A stretch of 64,000 nucleotides of DNA, from positions 53,228,552 through 53,292,551 of the forward strand of contig NC_079137.1 of assembly GCF_945859705.1 (NCBI RefSeq), given 5' to 3'. The stretch is from Episyrphus balteatus. Taxonomy: Eukaryota; Arthropoda; Insecta; Diptera; Syrphidae. The translations under genes and the position numbers were made by a program. Positions within the stretch are counted from its first letter, which is position 1. The number at the start of each line of letters is the position of its first letter. Shown here one piece after another: positions 21,565 to 32,378 of this stretch. Under the pieces are notes generated by a model that saw only the letters and a list, made by a program, of their open reading frames with translations, made no database searches and had not been told where the DNA came from.

Positions 21565-24500
21565 GGCGACTAAAGCGAGGAATAAAGAGATCATTAAACA
21601 AAGTTCGCTATTCAACTCTTTTGTTTACAATAATTTTTACAAAAAAACAAAACGACTTCTATGAATCAATACATATATAACGGTTTTCTAATGGTTCCAT
21701 AGTCAGAACAGGACCAAATTTAAAATGGACCACACTGCAAGCACCACCTTTCAAATACAAAAAGTTCCAAATTAACAAATATTTAAAAAAAAAGTCCAAT
21801 TGAAAACCTACTCCTTTTTGGAAGTTGGTTAAAAAGAAACTGGATTAATTTGCTAAAACGCAATGTGCCTATTTATCTGCTTTCAGGTTTAAATCATAGG
21901 TACAGAACAGATGTAAGAATAATGTTGCATTATCTTTTATATCACATTATCTCACTTTGCAATGCGCAATTTAAAAAAAAAGTGTAAGTTCAACCAAGTT
22001 TGATAGTTTTTTATGTTTTTGGAGGTGTGATATCTATCGTCCCGTTTCTGCTTGAACCTCGTAAGTACATCTTTCTAAAAGATTTAATTTTCTGTTAAAC
22101 ATTGCTCTAAAACTTACAGAAAGAATAAATACAAAGGTTTTAAGTGTAGAAACAACTCAATCAATATGTCATAAACATAACTTGATTTCTAGTTCAATTC
22201 ATATTTTTAACTTTGAGAAAAATGTATATTTATTTTAAGAACTCAACAAAATTTGCTGTGTAGATACGTGGTTCAGGCAGAAACGGGACGCTATGTAACT
22301 GCGTTACTTAATAGTTTTTTGGGAATTTTTTCTAAATTAGTTTTTATAAAAAAAGCTCGCAAAAATGTCACAAAAGAAAACTTTTTCAGTATCAACAAAA
22401 AAACAATATGTATTTCACACACTTTTTGTATGATTTGTTATTATTTTGTGGGATTGATAAAATTGAAAAGCACTACCGACCGGTGATCAAAATTAGTATT
22501 AAATGTAGCTGGTGCACTGATAGGTCGAAGTCTGCCGCTATTTATCTCGGAAATCCATAATTTATCTTTGCTATCTGATCGTTGGAGATTCACATTCAAC
22601 TGTAGATAACCTAACTTAGATAACCTTCTCTTATTTATTCGAAAAACGTTCTTTTCTTCAAATAAAATCCATTATGATTATAAAAAAAATTATTTTTGAA
22701 AGTTTAATAAATACATACTTTTTTTAAGCTTAGCTTTTACAAATTGCCATAAATAATTTCCGACGGCCCATTAGCTGCAAGTGCAAGTAGCTACTGGACG
22801 GACACTTAAGAATTTCGACATTTTCTTCACTCAAATTATTTTACTTACAGCAGTCAATAAAAAAAACTACAAAATGTTTGGCACTTCTTATTTTCATATA
22901 ATGCTTCCGGAATTTTGTTTTTGTATGTTGTTCAAAGAGTATCTAAATCTCACAAAACAACAGGCAACATATTTGATAAAAAATCCGAATTCTCAAATTT
23001 ATAGCAACAAAAATGGTTTCAGTTTGAATGGAATTTATTGGACCATAGGTCATAAAAACACTCATCCTCTCTGACCTTATGTGTATAGAAAACCAGCACA
23101 GAAACAAAAAAAAAATATCTATGCAGCATTACCATCTCGGTACGGATTTTACAATCTGCAATAAATCAATAAAATTATGATCACAACGCCCGCTTTTCGC
23201 GGTTCTCTTTGAAGTATCTACATTTATATACAATATAGTCGTATAGTAAAGCGCGATGATGGCTAAGATTTTGTTGAAAGGCTACTTACCCATGCACAAA
23301 CGTCAAATAAATGCCGACATCTTATTTACTCTTAAAAAATCCTGAATTGATTTCCAGTGGAGTTAAATGCTGAGAATCTTAAAACTTATTGTTGTTATTT
23401 TGATTTTCATCAAAAACAAAAATGCGTAATATTGGATTAAATTATAGCACAGAGTTAAAATTCATTTTGAAAAAAAAAGGTAAAAACAAGTTTATTTTAA
23501 AGTTCGTGCATCAGCTTCTTTGTTTAATCAGAAGATTTTTTTCGAACAAAAAAACTGAATTGTTTCAATAAAACTTATCAACGTTTGACCTCCCAAAAAT
23601 GCCCAAAGTTAATCAAATAACTCGAAATTAAATTTGATATAAATTCATATATTTTTTTAAACTAATACAAATTTAGTTGAAAATAAATTATTTATAAACA
23701 CGAATTTGTAGTGTACAAGTTTGTACAAATGTTGGATAGTAAATATTTAAGTCACGAAGTGAATTCAAAATGGATGCTGGGGGCATCTGAGAGCACACAT
23801 GGATATGAGCAAACATATTGGAAGTGGAATTCGATTAATCTTGTGGAAGATGTACAGTAAATAAATATATACGTAAAGGTATACTTATGTAGTCGCATCA
23901 ATGTTTCTATCCAATATTTGAATTCGTGTGAAGCAACCTGTAATTTGTATTTGTTTAAGGAAAAAAAGCACACATTTAATCAAAAGAACACGAAGTTATA
24001 ATATTTGTAAGGTTTTTTTTTCTACCTACAATTTGGTATAATATAAAAAAATAAATCACAAACGAAGTTGTTTGAGCGGTTTTTGTTAGTTGATGCAAAT
24101 GATTTTCAAGAACGGGTATAGTTGTTTGTTAGACCCGACAGAACGATTAAATTAAAGAAACTGTTAAACTTTTTTTCTGTCTGGTGCAATGATAAAACAA
24201 GAAAGCCAAATTTTTTACTTAGACCAGTAACTAACATAAATGGTTTCCCTATTAATTTTTGCTTATTTACCCTATTTTTGAGGGCTACATTTTTGATAAA
24301 TTTACCTCGCTACAATTGTTTTCAAAAAAGATCTTTGCTAATTACCAACATTAAATAATAAATACCCTAAAAGCATATGGCATAAGCTTAATTTGAACCA
24401 GACACGGTTTTTGTTCTATAAAAATTCACCTCCACCAACTCCCTTTTTAATTTTTGAACTCTTCCATTATTTGTAAAATATACCTAAAACGTAAACACAA

Positions 24501-25595
24501 TATTTCACGAAGATAATAATTTGAGTTAAAGTTTTTCTTATATAAAACAACATGCAAACAACGAACGCAAAATCATCATCAACAGTAGCCTGACGTGAGG
24601 AGGTCAAATTTTTGTTGATGTACTCGGCATAATTCACTCGCTTGCTACTAAGGTAAAAGGAAATGAAGATAAAATTTGGTTTATTTGAGCTGAACCAAAG
24701 CTCAACCACAGTAGGAGGTCCGTCTTGAAATAAATCACCCCAAAAGTTGGAAATTTTTCCCCACAAAATAGATAAGGCAAAATTAGATAGAATTTTGTCC
24801 AAAGTCGTGCAGCTATGGGACTGCCGTCAAATCAAAGCTAAAAGTTTTTTGAAAATCTTATGTGTGGTTACAGAGTTCATTTATTAAAATGCAATTTCCG
24901 TTAGAAAAAGTTAGAACTTTCCCCAATTAATTGGTATTAAATTAAAGGGTATTTAACTAATAATGTACAAAACAAGCATCAGGTGGAAAAGTAACCAGTT
25001 GTAAGGAGGTTGGTTGAAAATTATACTACTTACGTATTGGACTGTATCCCAAAGCTAGTACATTTAGAATTCGTAACTCTAGTTTTTCGTAACTTCGGTT
25101 TCGCGAAACTTTGACGCTCGTAACTCTGTCGCCCGTAACTCTGGTATTCGTAACTTCGTCGGTTTCCCAAAAGATACACTTCATAATCTTTTTGCTGAAT
25201 AAAAGCTACTTCAGTGAGAACTGGAAAATCTTATTGCTGAAATAGAACGTTTCTCTTATGTGGGCAACCAAATTCCAGAGGAATTGAGTCCACCAAGAAA
25301 AGTTTTCTACCATTTCTACCATAAATAAAAATTTTAATTTAAAATGTCTATAGAGTTGTTTGATTGGCAGATTGTTAACTGCAACATACTAAAATTTCAT
25401 CAAATCTTACTGAAACCACTTTATTCCATCAAGTCCTTTACAAAAACATTCTTACTTGGTGTAGGATATTAAAATTTTCTTAAAAACTAAAGTAAATACA
25501 TATATTTATAAGGTTTTAGGAAGAAGCTTAATCTACATGCATTTAGAAACTTGTGTACGTTTCTCATAAAATATTATTATTTATTTTCAGAAGAC
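21565..25595. other. Intergenic or 5' intron of the T-box gene
   Basis: No coding exon is supported. A cluster of cgtaact words lies at about 25070-25160. The polypyrimidine-rich ttatttattttcag at 25577-25590 is the acceptor of the first coding exon, so at least the right-hand part is probably the intron that follows a non-coding first exon. The minus-strand frame at 24467-24802 (111 codons) is unrecognised and may be chance. Confidence 0.4.
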
Positions 25596-27992
25596 ATGGC
25601 TACATCTCACATTCTATCGGCTGTAGATCCAGTCATACTGGGCAATTCAACTCCAACATCATCAAACGGCAGCAGTCATAGTGGACCAACACGTAGTCCT
25701 GGTTTGGATAGAAATCTCCATGTAACCTTAGATGATCGAGAACTATGGCTTCGGTTTCAAAATTTAACAAATGAAATGATCGTTACAAAAAATGGAAGGT
25801 AAATATGATTAAAATGTATCTCATTTAAACTAGGTACATATATTATAAGAAGATGAGTTGTCTGGTTAATTTAATTTTTGATGTTGTTTTGTTCCTGAGA
25901 AAAAAAAAAATAAAAAAAAACTCACACTTTTTAATTATGTGTAGAAGTTAGGTATACTTTTCATTATACAATGCCCACTAAAGTGGTTAGTGATTGTTTG
26001 TTAAATCGGCTAAACTCACTCACTAGATGCTAATTGGTTGTGCAGCAGCGAGAGAACGCTTGAATGTAAATAATATTTTGCGATGCGAATGAAGAATTAT
26101 TTTGCCGTTGCATCAGAGTATCTGTAGACAAATGCACGATTTTTTTTGATTTTTTTCTTAAGACAATATAGTTTCTATGAAGGCTTTTTTTATGTGGTTT
26201 TCTTTTTGAAAAATGAGTACACAATTCTGAGAATACCACAAATTCATAGAAAAACTCCTAGTTTTTTAAGTGGTTTATAAACATTTTTTATTTAAATTAA
26301 TATTAACTAATTTTGCAGACGGATGTTTCCAGTTGTTAAAGTTACAACTACAGGTCTAGATCCAGCTGCAATGTATACAATACTTCTTGAATTTGTTCAA
26401 GTTGATAATCATCGATGGAAATATGTAAATGGAGAATGGGTAAGTAAAAAACTGACACTGTCTATTAAAAAAAAAACTAATTTAAAGTTTAATAAAAGGT
26501 TCCAGGAGGTAAAGCAGAAGTCCCACCATCCAATCCAATTTATGTTCATCCTGAGTCACCAAATTTTGGTGCACATTGGATGAAAGAACCAATTTCATTT
26601 GCCAAAGTTAAATTGACAAATAAAACTAATGGAAATGGACAGGTAATAAATTCATTACCTTCATTCAAAATAAGACTTAAATAATAATTTTTTCTAGATC
26701 ATGTTGAATTCTCTTCACAAATATGAACCACGTGTCCACTTAGTCCGAGTTGGCTCTGATCAGAGACATGTTGTGACATATCCATTTCCTGAGACTCAAT
26801 TCATAGCCGTTACAGCGTATCAAAATGAAGAAGTGACTTCATTAAAGATCAAATATAATCCCTTCGCAAAAGCCTTTTTAGATGCTAAGGTAAAGTTTCA
26901 AACATTCATTGAATAAATAAAGTTTTTACATCAGCTCTTTTGTTTTAGGAACGTCCTGATTCGATATACAGTCATGACGCTCATTATGGATGGTTTATTC
27001 CACCGCCAACCCATTATCCACCTACACACACACAAATGGCTGTAAACTCTTGCGATAGATATACGCGACATCCTCCTCAAAGGGCTACAAGACCTGCTCC
27101 ATACGCTAGACCTCGAATTGTATCGGGTACTTCCAGTAACCCCGGTACACCACCACCAACAACACCAATTTCCTCGCACTCTCAAACTGGATTTGTTCCT
27201 GTTGAATCATCAACAACAACTGTCTTTTCGTATCCAACAAGCTGGCAAAGTAATGGAAGCTATTGGAGTACACCTCCAAATCCAAGTTCTCCAATAAGTA
27301 AGACATTTTTATTGCAACTTTCAAGAAAGCCCAATTTTATAGATTTTCTTTTTTTTATAATAGCTTCAAATGCATCACCAACTCCATCAAATGGTTCGCC
27401 CAACTATACAACTCCGTCTCCTGGCTACACAATACATCACTTGACATCGCATTCTCAATATGGTTCTGCAGGAAATCAAACTGATATTTATCAAAATGGA
27501 GCAGGGTCATCTCCACAGCCTTACGGTGGTACGAGTGCTCATCAAATTTACCATCCTACTCCTGCTTCACCATCTCATCAGCTTTATACAAACGTGTTGA
27601 ATCCACCTGCAAGTCTTACTTATCCTAGTAGTTCATTTTACAATGGAACGGAATATGGACTCTATCAGAATGCCTACTCTTATCAGCCTGAGTATATTCC
27701 GTTAGTGTCAGAAATGTGGTAGGTTTTTATTTGAGATCCACAAGATCCTTATAATAATATTAAATTATGTTTTTAAAGCACTTTTAACCATCCACTTGAA
27801 CCAATTGATGTTCCTAAAGCTATTGAAGAAAATTCATCACTCTACAAAGAATCTGAAGAAACATCTGTTCTAACATTAGAGTGTTCGAGTTTGAAGACTT
27901 CATCATCAAAACAACAACTTGAAAATTCACCACAAAATCAAAGAACTGAAAATTGGACACCATTGACACCACCACAAAGCACGATTCAATAG
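25596..27992 (+). CDS. byn: Brachyury-type T-box transcription factor (brachyenteron)
   Basis: The product is a nuclear, sequence-specific DNA-binding transcription factor. In flies brachyenteron specifies hindgut and caudal visceral mesoderm; that role is family knowledge. Seven coding exons join in phase at GT-AG introns: 25596-25798, 26319-26439, 26499-26642, 26698-26889, 26949-27297, 27364-27718 and 27779-27992, giving 525 aa. The N-terminal HILSAVD (5-11) matches the Brachyury-specific HLLSAVE motif. The T-box spans about 41-222, with GRRMFPVVKV (67-76), YVHPESPNFGAHWM (123-136), YPFPETQFIAVTAYQNEEVT (184-203) and IKYNPFAKAF (207-216). The remainder is Ser/Thr/Pro/Tyr/Asn-rich, typical of a transactivation tail, ending near WTPLTPPQ. 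ATG 25596 follows an acceptor at 25590, so a non-coding 5' exon must exist upstream. Other T-box subfamilies lack the N-terminal motif, hence the confident call. Confidence 0.95.
27298..27363 (+). other. Short stop-free intron 5 of the T-box gene
   Basis: The intron (gtaagaca...ttataatag) is 66 nt, a multiple of three, and contains no in-frame stop. Retention would add 22 residues, rich in Phe, Leu and Ile, to the C-terminal tail without breaking the frame. Good donor and acceptor sequences, and the contrast with the Ser/Pro/Asn-rich flanks, argue that it is normally removed. Confidence 0.7.
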
Positions 27993-28641
27993 AAAAAAAA
28001 ATAATAAAAGAAGACACAAATATATTAAATTATAATTTAAATTAAATTTACAATTTATACAAAGAAATTAATTTTTAAAAATTATTATTATTAAAAATTG
28101 GTCATTTTGTATATATTTTAATGGAAGATAAAAAAAAAATTAGATGATTACCTACTATTAGGTTTACTTTATTTAAAATCTATTTTAATTGCAAATTTCT
28201 TTAATAAATCAAGCTAATGAAAAAAAAAAACAAATTTAGTTTTTATAACAGAATGAAAGGAGAATGTGCTAAAACTTTTTTTTTTTATTTTTTTTTATAT
28301 TTAATTCATTGAATATCTCAGTATATAGTATTTTATTTGAGGTATTCGAACTGAAATTTAACAAAACAAAAAAAAAAAAAATTTAAGTTTTTGGAATCTT
28401 AAAATGTAAGAAAGTACCAACCTACTATTTAACAAATTAAAATAAAGTTGGAGTAACTAATCTTTGTCAGAAAGAATTGTTTAAGTTAAGTTTTTCGCTC
28501 AAATTTTGCGTCAAACATTTTAATTCATATAAAATCAATAGCCGTGTTTTTTCTACAACTCATTTTGCTATTTTTAGAGCAAAATTAAAACAACTCATAC
28601 AATATAGTGGTAGAAAAATCAAGAAATGTGTAGATACTGAT
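27993..28641. other. T-box gene 3' UTR and short intergenic spacer
   Basis: Downstream of the TAG at 27990-27992 the sequence is extremely AT-rich, with AATAAA at about 28003 and 28202. The first is close to the stop, so the second is the more likely polyadenylation signal. Poly-A and poly-T tracts follow at about 28275-28295 and 28367-28381. The spacer ends where the 11-bp satellite begins. Confidence 0.5.
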
Positions 28642-29954
28642 TCCCGAAGATGTCCCGCGCATGTCCCGAAGATGTCCCGTAGATATCCCGAAGATGTCCC
28701 GAAGATGTCCGGAAGATGTCTCGAGGATGTCCTGAGCATGTCCCGAGTATGTCCCGAAGATATCCCGAAGATGTCCCGAAGGTGTTTCGAAAATGTCCCG
28801 AAGATGTCCCAAAGATGTCCCGAGGATCTCCTGAGCATGTCCCGAAGATGTCCCGAGGATGTCTTGAGCATGTCCCGAGCATGTCCCGAAGATGTCCCAA
28901 AGATATCCCGAAGATGTCCCGAAGATGTCTCGAGGATGTCCTGAGCATGTCCCGAGCATGTCCCGAAGATATCCCGAAGATGTCTCGAAGGTGTTCCGAA
29001 AATGTCCCGAAGATGTCCCAAAGATGTCCCGAGGATGTCCCGAGCATGTCCCGAGCAAGTCCCGAGCATGTCCCGAATATGTCCCGAAGATGTCCCGAAG
29101 ATGTCCCGAAGCTGTCCCGAAGATGTCCCGAAGATGTCCCGAGCATATCCCGAAGATGTCCCGAAGATGTCCCGAAGATGTCTTGAGGATGTCCCGAAGA
29201 TGTCCCAAGCATGTCCCGAGCATATCCCGAAGATGTCCCGAAGATGTCCCGAAGATGTCCCGAAGATGTCCCGAAGATGTCCCGAGCATGTCCCGAAGAT
29301 GTCCCGGAGATGTTCCGAAGATGTCCCGAAGATGTCCCGAAGCTGTCCCGAAGATGTCCCGAAGATGTCCCGAGGATGTCCCGAAGATGTCCCGAAGATG
29401 TCCCGAAGATGTCCCGAAGATGTCCCGAGCATGTCCCGAAGATGTCCTGAAGGTGTCCCGAAGATGTCCCGAAGATGTCCCGAAGCTGTCCCGAAGATGT
29501 CCCGAGCATGTCCCGAAGATGTCCCGAAGATGTCCCGAGCATGTCTCGAAGATGTCCCGAAGATGTCCCGAAGATGTCCAGAAGATGTCCCGAAGATGTC
29601 CAGAGGATGTCCCGAAGATGTCCCGAAGATGTCCCGAGCATGTCCCGAAGATGTCCAGAAGATGTCCCGAAGATGTCCCGAGGATGTCCCGAAGATGTCC
29701 CGAAGATGTCCCGAGTATGTCCCGAAGATGTACCGTAGATGTCTTGAAGATGTCCCGAAGATGTCTCGAAGATGTCCCGAAGATGTCCCGAAGATGTCCC
29801 GAAGATGTCCCGAGGATGTCCCGAAGATGTCCTGAAGATGTCCCGAAGATGTCCCGCAGATAACCCGAAGATGTCCCCAAGATGTCCCGGAGATGTTCCG
29901 AAGATGTCCCGAAGATGTCCCGAAGCTGTCCCGAAGATGTCCCGAAGATGTCCC
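28642..29954 (+). repeat. 11-bp satellite (ATGTCCCGAAG), forward arm, about 119 units
   Basis: The unit is atgtcccgaag with common variants ending gagc or gagg. Because 11 is not a multiple of three, three units make a 33-nt cycle that encodes 11 residues. Stop-free frames therefore run for hundreds of codons on both strands and in several phases (MSRRCPEDVPK forward; DIFGTSSGHLR reverse). These look like by-products of the repeat and not genes. A 209-bp block (19 units) beginning at 28734 recurs at 28943 with the same rare variants (gaaggtgtt, gaaaatg, ccaaag), showing higher-order duplication. Confidence 0.93.
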
Positions 29955-30226
29955 GGGACATGTTCGGGACATGCTCGGGACATCTTCGGGACAATTTCAT
30001 GACATCTTCGGGACATCTTCGGGACATGCTCGGTACATCTTCGAGACATCTTCGGGACATCTTCAAGACATCTACGGTACATCTTCGGGATATGCTCGGG
30101 ACATGCTTGGGACATCTTCGGGACATCCTCAAGACATCTTCGGGACATCTTCTGGACATCTTCGGGACATGCTCGGGACATCTTCGGGACATCTTCGGGA
30201 CATCCTCTGGACATCTTCGGGACATG
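29955..30226 (-). repeat. 11-bp satellite, inverted arm, about 25 units
   Basis: From 29955 the same satellite runs in the opposite orientation (acatcttcggg units). The junction is the perfect 14-bp palindrome ATGTCCCGGGACAT at 29948-29961. The inverted arm can pair with the last 270 bp of the forward arm to form a very long hairpin. The array ends at gggacatgccgttg, followed by unrelated sequence. Confidence 0.93.
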
Positions 30227-32378
30227 CCGTTGTTTCCATATCCTTTCCTCTGTTTGATATGCCCATATAGCCTGGGGGCCCTGCTATATTGAAACAATAT
30301 AAACCGCCGTATATACGTCCTTCGTTTTCGTAAACATGACAATTTCAAATCAATATTTTTTTAAATTTTTGAAGAAAGAAGCAACTCGATAAAGGACCAA
30401 TCCAGGAAATAGAAGTACAATGCAATTGAAGGAATGTGGTTTTGATGTTTTACCAGAATGTAGAAATGGTATTGGAGGGTTGAAAAAACCGAACTCAAGG
30501 CCTACAAGAACGAACAAGGGAATATGAATTCGCAAACGATGTTGAGGATTTGGAAAACTCTCTGCTGCAAGAATTTCAATTTTGATGGCACTGCTTGTTG
30601 ATTTTTTGTTTCAAACCAGTGTTTTTAGTTGGTTAGGTACAGTTATTTTTTGGCTGTAATAAAAAGTGAATTAATTAAAAACAAAACACTTATTTTTAGG
30701 ATTTAAATTTTTATTGAAAACAAACTGTCTGTTATTTATAACGATGCCAATTTTACTGTTGCACATTTTTATCATACGCTGATGTATTATTTTTTGGTTT
30801 GTTTAATTATATCTTCAAATAAAATATAAACATTCAATATTAAATCATATACAAAAAATTAAATAGAAAAAAATACAATATTTTATGTATGTTTATGGAC
30901 TGATATGACAATTAACTTGATAAAGATAAGTATTTTTTTTTTGTTTGAAAAGTTGACACCAAGATAATTTATTTAAAAAGTTATAATTATTTTTTGTTAT
31001 TATGATAAACATCTAGATTTTTTTTGAGTTCATAAATTTCATAAAATGTATGTTTGTTTTATTTTGTTGTTCAAATTTTTAAACAACATGTTCAATGATG
31101 GATAAAAGGTAAAAATACAAATACATCACATAAATACAAAAAAACAGAAATATATATATAATATAATATTTATTATAATTTGTATTGTATATATATAATA
31201 ATATTATTGATCAAGTAAATAAGAAGGTTTATAATTTTGTTTTTGTAATGACGTTGAGTATTATTTTCTATATTAATATGTTTGTAATTTTTATCTAAAA
31301 TAGCTAATTCAAAAACTTAATAAGTTTTAGGTTACAAATGCAACGTTTATTACTCGATATGTGTAAACTAATATTTTTTTTGTTTTGTTTAAATTTTTAT
31401 TTTTTGTATAATAATAATAATAATAATAATAAATCCACAGTTGGATATAATTTTTTTTTTCAATTTATTTATAAATACATTTTTTAAATTTTACTTTAGT
31501 TTTTTATTTATATTTATATTATGGAAGACATTTTTCAACTTTAGTAAATTTCATATTTTTCTATTCATAAATCTATATAATGTAATGTAAAATATTATAA
31601 TTTTAATTTTTTTTTATTTTTATTTTGTCAAATTTCATATAATATATATTTTTTAAAACATATTTACTATAAAGAATGAGTGTATATTATATATGTATGT
31701 ATTCAATATGTAGTTTATTTTTGCAACAATCGATATGGTTGCTGATGAGTCAATATAGTACATGTACTTCAGATTATACATGAATTAGAACTGAAGGACA
31801 TTTTCATTATACTGAGCCTTGGAATATTTGAACAATTAGGCGACACGACGATAGAAGCAGTTTATATACTGTTTTTTTTTGTTTGTTTTTGGCAACGAAA
31901 ACGCAGAAGCAGGTACTTGGCTCAAACAGTTTTTTAGCAGTTTTTGTCTAAAAAAAAAATAAAAATTGCAACTAAGAACTAGTTTAAAAATAAAAAACCA
32001 AAAACTTCGTAAAGGTTTTTTTTTGTGTGGCGCTCATCATAATTTTTTTTTACCAAAGTTCAACTTTTTTTTAACTTTGGTAGGTAATTTAAAATGACTT
32101 AAAAATAAAATTTTTTAAATAACGAAAATTGTGCATTTTTAACAAGTTAGATAAAAAAAAAATATTTTTCTTCCAAAAATAAAAATAAAAATTTTGTATT
32201 CAAGATCTAAACGCAGATTTGATTTTTTTTTTTGTTTTTCCTTGAAGTGCTGTCGATTTTTAAAAATTGTGACCTTTGATTTTTCTTGTGTGTAAAGCTT
32301 AATTAAATAAAAAACAAAAAAATATTATTTGCTACTATTTGGGACAATTTATAGTCCTGTACTAATATTGTTGTGCTT
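30227..32378. other. Intergenic spacer and LAMP 3' UTR
   Basis: No further gene was found. Sequence from about 30640 to 32378 is extremely AT-rich, contains an (AAT)n microsatellite at about 31407-31433, and probably holds the 3' UTR of the minus-strand LAMP gene whose stop is at 32379-32381. The exact polyadenylation site cannot be chosen among many AATAAA-like words. Confidence 0.45.

Noticed and set aside
24467..24802. 111-codon minus-strand frame
   Set aside because: No recognisable domain, no splice-linked partners, and composition typical of AT-rich chance frames.
27036..27722. 228-codon uninterrupted frame as a separate gene
   Set aside because: It is part of two byn exons read through a 66-nt intron and ended at the next intron donor.
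28560..30348. Very long overlapping open frames (up to 587 codons) on both strands
   Set aside because: They arise because the 11-bp repeat lacks stop codons in its 33-nt cycle in several frames; no start context, splice sites or domain supports a protein.
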